Positions 12,101 through 24,915 of a stretch of DNA of 64,000 nucleotides are shown piece after piece. The position numbers were made by a program, and so were the translations under genes. Within the stretch, counting starts at the first letter, position 1; every line of letters starts with the position of its first letter. The notes beneath the pieces were generated by a model. It made no database searches, had not been told where the DNA came from, and was given only the letters and a program-made list of their open reading frames with translations. Source of the stretch: Torreya grandis (lineage: Eukaryota; Streptophyta; Pinopsida; Cupressales; Taxaceae); contig JARHVA010002424.1 of NCBI GenBank assembly GCA_037957365.1, forward strand, positions 1,531,001 through 1,595,000, given 5' to 3'.

Positions 12101-13545
12101 AATTCTAATATCAAACAATAGAACAATCAATGCAATGGAAATAATTAGTTTCATGATATAAATTGATGGTGGAGCTAAAGATTATCTATTCCTGATTGAA
12201 AATCTTCTTTAGCCTACACATGTTTACTAGATTCAAAAGGGGTATGCACCATTAATAGTCCCACTCCCCCACCTAAATTACCCTGGTTATAAGACTTTTA
12301 TAACTACTTCCATGATCACTTTTTCCTAATTGACCTATCCAATAGCCATAAAAAACGCTTCTATAACCATTTATCATGTTATACCCTCTTAGGAAACACA
12401 CTTTATCATAAAGGCTATGATGGAATGCTTCTTTATTATTTATCTTCAGGAGAATCCAAGCAAGTGTTGAGGGAGGTTCATGAAGGAATTTGTGGGTCCC
12501 ACACCAATAGTGTAGTCTTAGCAAAGAATCTCCTCAGAACTAGATATTATTAGCCAAAAATGGAGATTAATGCTTGCAAGCATGTAAGGAAGTGAGTTCT
12601 TTGTCATCAACATGGAAATTTCATACATATACCTTATTTACCACTACATCTGATCAAAACACCATGGTTGTTCTCAACATGGGGCCTTGATCTCATTAGG
12701 AAAATAAAACCAACATCTTCAAATGGTCATAATCATATCCTAATTACTACTAAATATTTTACTAAACGGATTGAGGCTATTCCTCTTACTTACATCACTG
12801 ATAAGTAGATTGCCAAATTCATCCATTACCATATCTTCTATCAATATAGCATCCCTACATGTATTATTTTTGATAATGGTAGATCTTTTGTTAACCAAGA
12901 CGTAAAAGCTCTTTGTGTACAATTTAAAATCAAGCATAAGAAATCAGCTCCATATAATCTGCAAGGTAATAGATAAGTTGAGGCATCAAACAAAACCATT
13001 TTAGCCATTTTAAAGAAGATTATAAATGATGTTGGCTATAATTGGCACTTGCAAATCTTTCTTTTCCCTTTAGGCTTATCTAACTAGTCATCAAACCCCA
13101 ATAGGAGCCACTCTATACTCCCTTATCTATGGCACATAAACTATTATCCTAATTGAAATAAAGTTTCCATCCTTTTGAGTATCACTAGAGCATATTGAAG
13201 ATGATGAGGACTATATAGTCTTAAGGCTACAAGAGCTATAACTTCTTGATGGTAAGTGTTTAACTACCCTAGAAAATTTGTAAGCCTATCAGAACAAATT
13301 GTAGAGAAGCTAAAACAAGCACATTCTCCATTTGGAGTTTGAGATTAGTGATTGGTATTAAAAGAGAACTAGAAGAACATAATATTAAATGTAAGAATAA
13401 ATGAAAGTTTCAACCTAATTTTTTGGGACCATTTATTATCATGGAAAACTATGGATCAAGGGCATATCAACTAGCTAAATGGAATGGTGAAGAACTTCCA
13501 AAGCTCATGAATATCATACACCTTAAGAGATTCCATACATGAATA
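9116..13545 (+). pseudogene. Tat-B pol: RT, RNase H, archaeal-type RNase H, integrase
   Basis: The linker shared with Tat-A occupies about 9400-10250. RT is clearest: an unbroken 124-codon piece at 10386-10760 includes INKACPRYDFPLPNID, and the active site YVDD is at 10904-10915. RNase H is largely open at 11292-11648. The second, archaeal-type RNase H lies at about 11790-12170 (LYFDG, NNMVVYEALI, VYGDSQLII). Integrase runs from about 12450 to 13540. It has a zinc-finger region (HEGICGSH, with the first Cys of the Cys pair replaced by TGA near 12595) and a core that keeps both Asp residues (GLDLI near 12690, FDNG near 12870) and the Glu (VEASNKT near 12980). Many Gln codons have become stops. 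The order PR-RT-RH-aRNH-INT matches the Tat clade. Confidence 0.9.
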
Positions 13546-14574
13546 AATTTGAACCATCATCTATGAGACCCATTACTTATGGGAAACTTGTGCCAAAGTC
13601 TTTTATCCCACCATTTTATACTACCTTGGACTGTTATCACATGAACCCTATTACTTTCATGACTCTAGACAATGAAAGATTTTAGACTGTTGGTACTCTA
13701 GACACCTTTTTGTCCTATCATAGACTATCCTCTTTAGACCATATTATTTAAACCATTCTCTTTGAGAACCATATTATTTTTTATATTATGGACTTGTTTT
13801 AAGCTAAAAATGTTTATCCCATGACCAATTATGATCCCGATTATGTTTAATTAGCATTATGAACACATTCAACACCAATTCTACAAAGTAGTTCAGCCAA
13901 AATAGTATTTTGTAGCTTCTTATATAGACAAGTGAATAATAACATCTTCTTATCTTAGGATTTACCTATCAAATGGTTCCTTAGATTAATTTTTCACTAC
14001 ACACTATTCTATATTACATCTTCTACTCTTTGGTGAATATTGTTGCTATCTTTTTAGGCTCCTCACTCTTGTTGATTTGTAAGCTTGTGCCATTGTAGCT
14101 AGATTTAACTATTATTGAAACTATCAGTTAGTTCCCTAGACTATTATTTATATATGTGATTGATTTTGTAGCTAGCTTAACTATTTTATTAGAACTTCTA
14201 CTCTCAAACAAGCATCTCCTTGACTAGATAGTCCCACCTTATGCATATTTTATCCCAAAAACACCAAATACATTGGAAATACTTTTAAAATATCAAAAAC
14301 ATTAGATAACTAATCCATAAAAAAATAAAAACATTATCTTTCACTTTTGTACATTCTTGTCCTCACACTCTTTCCATTTTGTAAGAATTTTATCCTACTG
14401 ACATTCCACTGTGTGTCAACTTGTTTTATGCACTTGTCATTTTGAACAAGATTATTTTTTCTCATCCCACCAACTTGTTATTTTTCAAGACCAGTCTTAT
14501 TTGTCAAATGCTTCCCTTTTATTATAAAAAATTAACCATATGTTTTTTTTCATCATCATGTCTTCTATCTCACT

Positions 14575-14690
14575 TCCTGGGAGAAATACATTTGGCCTAA
14601 AGTTCATGTTGGAACATGCATCTATGAAACTATGTAGGTAGTGTCCACTTGTCTTGTACATCTGGACTTAGCTCAGTCAACCCCTTCCTT
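14575..14690 (+). repeat. Tat 3'-region module, copy 2
   Basis: CTTCCTGGGAGAAATACATT is followed by a segment with GGCCTAAAGTTCATGTTGGAAC, then ACTATGTAGGTAGTGTCCAC and CAGTCAACCCCTTCC. It is the closest relative of the copy at 5150. Confidence 0.6.
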
Positions 14691-15614
14691 TTATTTTCTT
14701 CCCCCATTTATTTTATCATGTTTCCTCTTTAATTAGGAATAAATCTTGTGTCCTTGTTCTTTGTTACATTGTGGTGTAAAGTAACCCCTCTACCACACGT
14801 GCATGAACAATTTTCTTTAAAACACACTAACTTGGTTTTTGTTTATGTGTGTTTATTTGAGTTTTCTTGGTGTTTTATTGTGATTTTTCACCTCTCCTTT
14901 TATTTTTTATCCCTTTCTCTTTTTATTACTTCTTGTCTCATCTTGGTATTGAGTTTCCATAAATATTTTTTCTTGTCTCTTTTGTGTTTTATAACATCTT
15001 GATGATTCACATGGATTTTCATTATTTATATCTTGATCCTATGTTATTAAGTTGTATTTTTTTTATATTTGATTTTAATTTTCTCTTTTGTGTTCAAGAA
15101 CATCTTGATGGATCACATAGATCTTGATTATTCACATCTTGATCCTTTGTTGTTCAAATGTTCTTATTTTTCACTTTTAAACATTCATGCTCTTACTTGA
15201 ATCTTGATTTTTCATATATTGATTTTAAGTTTGGTTCATTTATGTTTATCTATTTTTCTTTGTGTTTTTCTTTTTATTTAAATGTAAATAGCTATAACTC
15301 TAGTTTTGGTCATTATTTACCATTATCCTTAGTTATAGGTATTCACATTTAAACCTGCTCCGTATATTTGTAATTCCATGTCATTATAAGTTCTTCATAC
15401 TTATACTACCTAGTTTATTTTTCTATAACAAGCATTTTGTGCTCTAGAATCAAGTTTAAACATCAACAAAACTTTGATGAATAACTCTCAAGAACACTAT
15501 CCATAAACTAGGATCAATAGGTTTAACACCTGACTCAATGCTTAGACATGCATCTCTTTACATACATCATGAGTCTGATCAATTCTTGATTAGTTTTCAT
15601 CATCCCTTATTCCA

Positions 15615-15750
15615 TTTTCTCCTACTTTTAGGTGAACTACGTTGGCTTGAAGTTCATGTTGGAACATGAGTTCATGGATTTATGTAAGTAGAATCCACTT
15701 GTCTAACACATCTAGAGTTAGCTCGGCCACCTCCCTTCTTCTTTTCATCT
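15615..15750 (+). repeat. Tat 3'-region module, copy 3
   Basis: It reads TAGGTGAACTACGTTGGC, then a shared AAGTTCATGTTGGAACATGA, then ATGTAAGTAGAATCCACTTG and TTAGCTCGGCCACC. It keeps two CpG sites that are TpG/CpA in the other copies, so it is nearest to an ancestral form. Confidence 0.6.
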
Positions 15751-16808
15751 CTTTCATCTTTGCGCATCCTCGTATGCTTGGTTTTTTGGGTCTTTTTCAA
15801 GCCATTATACCATCACATCTATGTTTATGCCTGATCACTTTAACCTATGTTTTGGGTTATATATTTGAGCTATTTACTTGCCAATTTCCCATGTTAGGGC
15901 ACCACATTAGAGCCTACCATAATAATCAAATTCACACTACAAGGGCAAACCATTATTTATTCTTTATCAATGATCAAAATTAGCCCTGCTAGGGCACAAA
16001 TATCTTGTTATGATCAAATATACCATACTAGGGCACTTCTTATTATCATGTTTTGGATACCACATTATCCTTTTCCTTTGATTCTAAGATATCTTCACTT
16101 TTTCCCATGATGGCAATATTTTAGAGTGCAACTTGTCTCAGGATTAATCAATGTCATAAGCACATAACTTGCACTCTTAAATTAGGTGTGTTCAAAGTGT
16201 ATCTCTTACATTTATGGATTGAATCCTTCCCGTTCTTCCTATCTTTAGGGCCCATTATATCTCTATTTATATTTTGATCATTGATGCTAACCACATATGC
16301 AAGTAATATCTCATTTTTATGTGATTTATTACATGGGTTAATCTCTCATTATCCCTCTTTTTTTGAGTCCATCCTTCTCTTTCATCCTAGTATGTCCTCT
16401 CAAGGGGGAATCATGGGTTATTTCTAATTTCTTATTGAAAATTAATTTCTATAAAAATATGTTACTTCACTTGAATGTCTCTATCTCTTTATATCTTCTC
16501 AAATATGAGAAAAATTTATACATCTAATTCCTAACACCATTTGTGTTGAAATTGTCAATCTTACTCGATTTTCACTCAAAAGCACATTTTAGGTCAAAAT
16601 ACATAAAACATGTAAAATGGTTCAAGATTGTAATTTACAAGTGCCAATTTAGGCTAATGTATTCCTAAATTTGGCAATGCATTTTATGTGATACCTAACT
16701 TTTATCAAATCATTTTGAGTCAAAATGATGATTTTGCATTTTTGTGCTCTAGATCACTCTTTTCTTCTAATTCATTAGTACACATCATGTACCTTTATTA
16801 TTTTGTGT

Positions 16809-17810
16809 TGAAAACATCCTAAATGAGATAATGGATCTAATGCATCTAACACCACCTTATAATTCCAATCCAGTCAAATTTTGAGCCAATAATATGACAT
16901 TCTAACCAATTTGATTAATCTATGCACTAATTGCCAAGATTTACACCAAAAGTGATAAATCATGTTTAAGACTAATTAATATTAATCAAGAGCTTAAGTT
17001 AAATTTTCGTGTAATTTTTTGAATATTTATTTTTGGAAATTGATATTGAATAATTTCATCATCAAATGACATCATTTCTTGGGAAGACATCCCTAGTCTA
17101 TAAATGTATACAATATCAGGATTAAGCCCTCCCATGCCTCATTAATGCCTCTCTATCCCAAATATTTATGGAGACATATATTGATAATGGAATTCAAAAT
17201 ATAATGTATCCTTAGGTACACATATTCATCTTGAGATGGATGGTTTAGGTTCATTCTGATCAATCTCAAAAATATATAAATAGGAGGGCTTAAAACATCA
17301 TTTTTAAGCTCAACTATTGTAATGTTATAATGCTAAAATATATTAATAACTAATTTGTGTTTTGATTATTGTATTATTCATATTTAGATTAGCTTCATTT
17401 GATAGGTAATTATATATTTTTAATATCATGAGCCTAGGTTTTATGGAGTGTTCTTGAGATGTTGGAGGAGTTTTGCCACCATTGTTGATGAAGATAAGAA
17501 TGTTTGATCAAGGGGAGAACATGATTTTGAGATGAATTTGAGAAATGGAGTCACTTGGGAAGGTAATGGTTTACTTTCTTTCATTTTCATCTTATTGTTA
17601 CTATCAAAACCCTACATGAATATATTGGATTTATTTAATTAGCTCTCTATGTATTTTCCTTTGATTTATTGGACTAATGCTTGACTAATCATTTCTTGTA
17701 ATCTACCCTAAAATGAGAACCAATATATGGAGAGGCATATGAAGGACTATTTTAATTGTTTTTAATTTCATTATGAGATGGATATGGTAAGTTACTAACT
17801 CTTATCTTCT
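16809..17810 (+). repeat. 3' LTR of Tat-B
   Basis: It starts TGAAAACATCCTAAATGAG and aligns with the LTR at 6679 through ATGCATCTAACA, AATTTTGAGCCAATAATATG, CATCATTTCTTGGGAAGACA and the promoter box TATAAATAGGAGG at 17275. The 3' edge is uncertain by a few hundred bases. Confidence 0.6.
17275..17282 (+). promoter_or_regulatory. TATA box in Tat-B LTR
   Basis: TATAAATA is followed by GGAGGGC, at the position matching the box at 7154 in the Tat-A LTR. Confidence 0.55.
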
Positions 17811-20697
17811 CTTCCATGTCATTCTCCCTCTCTTTCCATTCTCATTCTTCTATTTATTCAAGCCTTAAGGCCACTATTGACATCCCTCACCTAGATATGA
17901 GGAAAATATATCTATAATTGTAATTTTTAAACCTATTATATTGTTAATATAATATTTTATCTTCTCCATGATTGGTTTCTAGTGTGTATATGCTTATTTT
18001 GATGTGCATAAGAGGTGTAAATTATCCCTTGACATGTCCTTGCCACACCTACATGCTAATAAGTTGTCTTATGTAGGTTATATGATGTGTCAAAGGTTGG
18101 TAATAATATTTTGAGTATAACCTAGTTGTAAGTGTCTCAAGATAGGTCCTCACCCTTCACCTCCAAGTTGTAAAAATTCACCATGACCTTCATTTAAAAC
18201 ATTATTGTATAGAAATTTTGGAGATATTTCTTTTGTTCATGATTAGTTTATTAGTGCTATTAGGATTTTAAATAGAGTGGATACACTATATTAATTCATC
18301 ACCATCATTATATTAGGTCTATTTTATGGACTCTCTATCCCTTTTCACCCCAAAAACACTAGGTCTTAATGAATTAAGCCAAATAGATGCATTAGGGGAG
18401 CTAGCCCAATAATATAGAGGTTTAGATTATCCATTGGTATCCCATAGCCTTGGGATATTCCCACACTACCCCATTATTTAATGTAGGCCTAAAAATATTC
18501 TTTATAGGGTGTATGTTAGATACCTAATAGGTCCCATGAAAACTATTTTTGTAGATAAGAGCAAAAGGTGGTCTATCTCAAGCTCTCTACCAGGCAGTTT
18601 GTGTAGGTTACATTTGTTTATAGAGTTGTGAATCTAAATTCCACTCTATCCTTAATTTATTTTAATTCCATTAGGGTGCCAAAATTCCCCTAAAATTCTT
18701 GGGCCTAAGTCCCTTTATGGTGAAATATATAAGTGTTGGAAATGACAACTCGATATGTCTATTTAAGGTAATAGAGCTCAAGAGGGGGATCAAATTATAA
18801 TGAAATATCTCATTACATTACCATAATTCACACACATCCTTCAAGGTCTAAAAAATATCCATATACCCCCACACTACATTAAGTCTACCTAGAGGTTTGG
18901 ATCTACCCCTGATGTGGATATGGGGCCTCAAGGGCTCATGGTGGCTTTAGGCCTTGAGATAATTATACTAGGAATTAGAAACTCAACCCACATGTAGATG
19001 AATATATAGATTTAATGTTGTAATAACATATTCTTTAATCCATTTTCCATCTTTTTCATTTGTTTTTATGTATTTAGACTATCATGCCAACCTTCCTCCC
19101 TCTTGTATCCTACCTTAAGCATCATTGTCTAGTATATACGATTGAAATAGTTGATTTTGGTGACCTAATAAATCTAATTTATATACTTATATGGATGTTA
19201 TTAGGGATCAAATATCATATTTAAATTCCTGACCATATCTATGAGGCTTGTCCTTTTCAACCCTACTATCAACACTTGTACAAAGTTACTTCATAGTTTG
19301 TTTGTTCTGGTTCTGTAACCTAGACTAAGAAATCACTAAATTTATTATACCATAACATGATATATTGAGAGTGTGGATATCAACATAAAATTATATTTCT
19401 CATTAACATATATAATAACATTATCACTCTCTTTAGTTTGTCTCCTTTACTTTCTAGGTAACCCTAACTGATTATATGTGCCCAGTTCATTATGCACTCC
19501 TATAGGTTTCCTTGCCTTTGGTGATGTTATATCTATGTTTTAGCTTCATTTTTAGTTATATTATTCTCCCATTATGTGAATATATGTCTCATATTTAATG
19601 TGTGACATAAAATATAAGTACTAATCTATGCATGTTGACTATTAAGAGAGATTTAGGTAGGTCTCTGAGTAAACCTATGTCTTCATGTCATGTTTGAGAC
19701 CCCAAGGGGTATTAATTGAATAAAAAACTATATAATTAAGATATAAAAAATTATTATTCATGCCCCCTTATTTATCTTTAAGGTCATCTAAATATAACAT
19801 CTTGAATGACTTTGAAAAGTAGATCTAAGTTGATTTTTTTAGGTGATGATTTACTCTCTCGATAGGGCTTATACTTGTATGGTTTCATTTCTCATAGCAC
19901 TGATGAAACTTGATAAACTTATGGATTATTTATACCTTATTTATGTGTCTTGGGCTTGGGTAGATGGTATAGACCTATGGGTGATTATTGGTAAGGTCAC
20001 ATGGACCCTAAAAATTGAAACTTGAGGCCTATAATGAGGTAGGTTGACAGTGATGAGGCTATCAAATGGCAGAGGCTCTTTGAGGGATTGGATTGGACTA
20101 CATAATCATACCAAAAATAATATACAAGGACCCTAAGAACATATACCCAAATACCTAATATATAAAATCACTTTGAGGTTATCAATCAAGTGTATGTAAT
20201 GAGAAATTGAAACCTAAGACTCTCTAAATACCTTAAATTTGGCTAAACATCCTTAAGTTTTTCTAAATAGGACTATGAAGGTAATTGGGTGAATATTGAT
20301 AATTTATTAATCTATGATGCTATACTTAGGTTGAATATCAAGGACATTATGGTATGAATAAAACACTCATTTTTTATCCTTTACTATGTTTTGATAACCT
20401 ATAAGCCACTATCATACAGATACTACCTTTCCTTCAAGTGAAACCCAAACCTATAGGTAGTCTCACTTGAAAGAAACATTTTAGATATTTTAAGGTCCAT
20501 ATAACCATTAAAATTTAACTAAGGATAATTTAATAACTTAAATATAACATCATTTTACCTTTAACACTAATCATTCTCAACATATGCACTGAATATCTTT
20601 TTTCACCAATGAAAACCTTGCTTACAGTCTAAAAATGATGGTAGATTATCTATTTATTAGCCCTATAAGATCACATGTGTGAACTAGGTGTGGAGGG
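17811..20697. other. Unclassified AT-rich DNA between Tat-B and the Athila-like element
   Basis: I see no retroelement domain, no long open frame and no similarity to the other repeats in this window. A possible stem lies at 20427-20473, where TTTCCTTCAAGTGA pairs with TCACTTGAAAGAAA. The rest shows nothing I can support; it may be an older element whose coding part is gone. Confidence 0.4.
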
Positions 20698-20812
20698 TGA
20701 TGAGCCTTATAAATGTCCTATTCTTATCCTCATCTATTATACCCATCATTCCTATTTTCCATACTTTTCCATAAATTTTCCTTCCTTAATTTTCCATAAT
20801 CCTATAAATAGC

Positions 20813-20820
20813 ATTATGTT
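20813..20820 (+). promoter_or_regulatory. TATA box in 5' LTR of the Athila-like element
   Basis: TATAAATA sits about 115 bp into the LTR. The matching site in the 3' LTR (about 31538) reads TGTAAATA, so one copy has lost the box. Confidence 0.55.
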
Positions 20821-21180
20821 TCCATATGCTTTGAATAGTTATAATTATGTATTGGAATTAAATATATGGTAGTTATTTATTTCTTTAGGATTATTTTTCT
20901 ATAATGTGTTTTATGGATGTTTTGGATAAATAGGTATGTCACTTGGAATATCCTACAGCAAATGAATCTCATTACACGGACTATCCTACATCCACTGCAT
21001 GACCAAAGCTATGGATGAACATATTTTCATTCCTCTTTTAAATAACTCATATAAACAACTATAACCTCCATGGAGCCTACTAAGGAACTGGTTAAATAAT
21101 TAAATAGCTTTTTTTGTCCTATAACAATGTTGTAAAATTCACACGAAAGATGACTATCAAAATGAGCTAATTTTGACTAT

Positions 21181-21201
21181 CCTAAGTTGAATGTTTCTTC
21201 A

Positions 21202-21251
<50 letters not shown>

Positions 21252-21274
21252 ATCGAAGAAACATTCAACTTAGG

Positions 21275-21317
<43 letters not shown>

Positions 21318-21318
21318 C
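21181..21318. repeat. Foldback: 25-bp inverted arms around a TA microsatellite, followed by a second TA run
   Basis: The arm at 21181-21205 (CCTAAGTTGAATGTTTCTTC...) is repeated inverted at 21250-21274 with 24 of 25 positions matching. About 44 bp of mainly TA dinucleotides lie between, and another TA run follows to about 21318. The 3' LTR has only the first arm (near 31917) and no inverted copy, so the foldback arose after insertion. Confidence 0.85.
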
Positions 21319-21944
21319 AATCTCCTCTATGGTATATTATGTGTGTGTGTGTAACAATAGAGTTGGGAGATAGTAGATGTTGATTAGATATTATTATAAG
21401 TATATTTCACCAAGAAACTATTATTGTAATTTCTTATAGCAATTCATTACTACATCTTTTATTAATATGAAAAAACATTTCTTGGTTTAATTAAGTGTTG
21501 TGAGAGGAAGGATTGAAGATAAATTTGAAAGCAGGAACGGCCCCCTTTGGAAGTTTTCAACAATAATCAAACCCATTTAAATAACTAAGCATGTTATTTG
21601 ATTTCTTGATGTATTGTGTGTTTTATTTTACAATTGTGTGATTTACATTCTTGCTTATATTTTTTTAAGGAAGATTCCAATTTATAAGCATTTATTTTAC
21701 AATATTATATTCATGTTTAATTTCCAACATTTCATTTACTACATGACTTCAACATCTTAGATAACAATTAGTAGAAGGTCAAATTAGAAGATTGACTATG
21801 CACATATAGTGACATCATCCTATCAAGTCTACATCTTCAAGTTGAAATTTAAATGAAGTAGAAGGTACAAGTATATGGTAACTCTCCTTGCTTATTTTGA
21901 TAAAGATAAGTATATTTGATTGTGAATCAACTACTAGTCATTTT

Positions 21945-21962
21945 TGGCATTGTTATCGAGGA
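21945..21962 (+). other. Primer-binding site, decayed tRNA-Asp type
   Basis: TGGCATTGTTATCGAGGA lies 4 nt after the LTR end. Compared with the tRNA-Asp-type site TGGCGCCGTTGCCGGGGA known from Athila-like elements there are six differences, all C-to-T or G-to-A. Position and pattern make the assignment strong. Confidence 0.8.
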
Positions 21963-22299
21963 AGGGTATCACATACTTATAATCTTCAATCTTGATTGCA
22001 ATTATTTATAGATGTTTATTTTTTTATTTAAAAATATTATTGTTCATTAGATTAAATATTTATTTCTTTCATATTTAAAATGTCCCTTTTTTCAAGTATG
22101 ATAGTGGAAATTTTCAAGAACCCTCATATTACTAACCCTATGTAGGCAGGGTGGGAATTTTTTTAAAAAAATGGTTGACTTATGTAAAGTGAAGGGGAAT
22201 ATATAGGAATATTTTTTCTTAAATCATCAATCTTTTATAAAATATAAAAAATTCATCCTAAAATAACTAAGGAACATGAAGAAAATCCTTAAGATCACT

Positions 22300-24150
22300 C
22301 ATAGTTGTCAATAAAAGAGGTAGAGAAGGAAGAATTTTTGGCTAGACTGGGAGCACAAACTAGATACCTTGAGGACGTTCATACCCCTAGAAGAGACCCA
22401 CATGTACCACCTTTGAGAATTCATACCTTATCACCTCATACTCAGGAATCTAAATTTTTATTCCCTCATTGCCCAATTTTTTTGCTAAGGAGGCATTCAA
22501 GACTATTCTTTCTCCTAAAATAAACACTAGGTTAATATAATCTTCCAATTTAGAGAGACTCTTTTCCAAGACACTAGCTGAATATTTTGAAACCTCCACA
22601 CCATCCCCATTGTATAAGAATCCATACATTCCTAAGGAAAAAGATAAAGGCTCCATCTTCTACACCCCAAAAAATAAAAGAATTGATAGGAATTTTGAGT
22701 GATGGGTAGCAACAACCTCTAGTCTACTAACATAAAGAGTATTCATGGGGTATCTCTAGGAATAAAATACTAACAATGAGTCTACTAATTTAAAATTTCA
22801 TATCCTTACTCTTGATGTAAATGCACCCATGAAGAATATCCCTCACTCTACCCTCCCTAATTTTAGGGGAAAATCATTTGAGGATTTAGACATTATTTTT
22901 TGAGTTTGACATCTTATACCATAGCTATGATTATAATCAAGATGCTCAAAAACTCAAATTGTTTCCAACAAAACTCAAAGATGCAGTAATAATATGGTTC
23001 ATGGGACTTAGAAAGGATGCCATTTATACTTGGGAATAGATGAAAGAGAATTTTTTGATGAAATAGCAAAACTATTGTAGGGGTAGGAAATACAAGAGAG
23101 ATGACATATTTTGAATGAAACAAGTTGATGATGATTTATTGGGAGAATATATGGAAATAATTTTGTTTAACTTGAAAAAACCCAAATAGACTAGAATTGA
23201 CAAGGAATTAGTCAAGATGATATTCCTAAAATGGATTAGAGATGATTATCTAGAAGCACTAGATCTAATGTCTAGTAGTGATGTTTTTATAATTCCCTTT
23301 AATGAAATAATAGTTATATGTAAATAGAAATATAGATCAATCATGAACAAAAGTCAAGGTAGAACCCTTCCTATAACATTTGTAGTAGGATTGTCTAAAT
23401 TTGAAGTTATCAACCTACTCCAGGACATGAATTAGGACATTATCAGCCACCTAATTACTCAGCGTGATACATTACATACACATAAGAAGTAAGAAAAAAC
23501 TAAGAAATATTTATCCACCTATTGCCTTGAATACAAAAATAAGAAGGTGGATTACAAATACCATTCTATGAAAGCTCAAGTATCTAGCATAACCAAGGAG
23601 AATCTTGAGATAGTATATCTATATTCCATAGGAGAATATTAGAATCAAGTGTTTTTCATGGCTCAAGGGAAACCATGGGTACAACTATCAGGTATGCCAT
23701 CAAACTCTATGTTTGAAAAATCTCAATTCTCAAATAATCCTCAATATGGTTCCTAAATGAATATACCTAATCAAAATTGGTCCCAAATAAATTAGAAGCT
23801 ACCCTAGAATTAGTTATGGATGCAACAAAATAGATAATAACCTCAACTTAGGAAATTCCAAAACCAGAAATGGTTCTTTCCCTCTAATCAATGGAAACAA
23901 TAATGAAGAGGCAATCAAGTCTTTCTCTAAAAAATATAACAACCACAACAACAATAGGCCATAATTTTAAACACTCAGCAACCTATTCAAACCACTTAGT
24001 TACCCACCCAACCCATCCCTAATCCTACTAGTAAGTTGGTTCAACCAACATAATCCACTAAAATAATGTAATATCCAACATACAACTTGGATATTAATCG
24101 AGTTCAACTTCACTTAAGTCAAGTTCTTCCACAACCCACCTCACCCATAA
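22300..24150 (+). pseudogene. Athila-like element gag
   Basis: The structural capsid gene, broken by many stops and frame changes. The gag core is visible at about 22910-23340: YNQDAQKLKLFPTKLKDA, then WFMGLRKDAIYTWE, then GEYMEIILFNLKKPK, ELVKMIFLKWIRDDYLEALD and FNEIIVICK. This series is the Retrotrans_gag pattern of plant Ty3/gypsy elements. A Gln/Asn/Pro-rich tail follows (23640-24150), as is usual before the protease. An open frame at 22305-22523 lies upstream in the N-terminal region and may hold the original start, but I cannot fix it. Confidence 0.75.
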
Positions 24151-24499
24151 TCATAAAACACTTTGAACCAGTTCCACTCCATACTAATACATAGCCACTT
24201 GTAGCTAATCTTGAGCCAAGTCCATCTAAAAATTAAAAAAAAAATTGACAATCCTCTTTTTCTAGAGAGATTGAACATATCACATCCTAAACCAGATCCT
24301 GAATTTGATATATTAGGATAAATCAAGAATGTGTGCATAAAAATTCCACTCTTTCAAGTAATAAAGGATGGTTATATCTATAATCAATATGTTAGAGAGA
24401 TATGTTTTAAAAAACTAGGAATAAAGAAGAAGGATCCTAAAATATTCTAGGTCATTAGCCAAATAGTAGATATTATGTTGGAAATATAGTTCCCCCAAA

Positions 24500-24915
24500 A
24501 TATTTTGATCTAAGAAGTCTTGTAGTTAATGTTAGCATCCATGACAAATCCATATCTAATACTTTAATTGATTTGGGCACAACCATCAATGTGATGACCA
24601 TGGAGACCATGTAACAATTGAAACTTACCACTCTTTATCTAACACCCACCATCTTTCAGATGGTTGACAAATTAACTGTTAAACCTAAAGGGATTATTAA
24701 GGACCTTTTTATGACTGTGGACTCTTGGAAATATTTATCAAACTTTATTATCATATAGAAAAAAACAACTTTAGGGGTTATCCTCTCATCCTTGGCTGCC
24801 CATGGTTGGACAACACTAATGTTTTTATTGGCTGTAGGTCAAGAAAAATGCTAATTTCTAATAGAAATGACACCAATAAATTGGTTTTATATCCACCAGC
24901 TCAGCTTTACTAGAA
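24500..24915 (+). pseudogene. Athila-like element aspartic protease
   Basis: The block SISNTLIDLGTTINVMTMET (about 24550-24608) is the protease active site of the D-L/T-G-A/T type, with its Asp codon at 24570-24572. It is followed by LKLTTLYLTPTIFQMVDK, VKPKGIIKDLFMTVDSWKY and, in another frame, RGYPLILGCPWLDNTNVFIG (24775-24840), which matches the LGRPWL flap/C-terminal block. At least one frameshift lies between the two halves (24725-24775). It would have processed Gag-Pol. Confidence 0.8.

Larger units (their letters stand above)
13546..16808 (+). other. Tat-B 3' untranslated region
   Basis: A stretch of 3.3 kb after the integrase has no credible gene. Pyrimidine-rich runs (14850-15300) create chance open frames. 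It contains two copies of the GAACTAC-type module (14575 and 15615) and a zone at 15890-16045 where CTAGGGCA-like words recur three times or more. It corresponds in position and partly in sequence to 4061-6678 of Tat-A. Confidence 0.65.
20698..21940 (+). repeat. 5' LTR of the Athila-like element
   Basis: It begins TGATGAGCC and ends ACTACTAGTCA, directly before the primer-binding site. The box TATAAATA at 20813-20820 is intact. It is about 100 bp longer than the 3' copy, mainly because of the TA repeats and inverted duplication at 21181-21318. Confidence 0.85.

Noticed and set aside
14748..15352. Hydrophobic open frames resembling membrane proteins
   Set aside because: Phe/Leu/Ser-rich translation of a pyrimidine-rich non-coding 3' region; no start context or homologous frame in Tat-A.
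21191..21373. Open frame with Tyr-Ile repeats
   Set aside because: Translation of the TA microsatellite inside an LTR.
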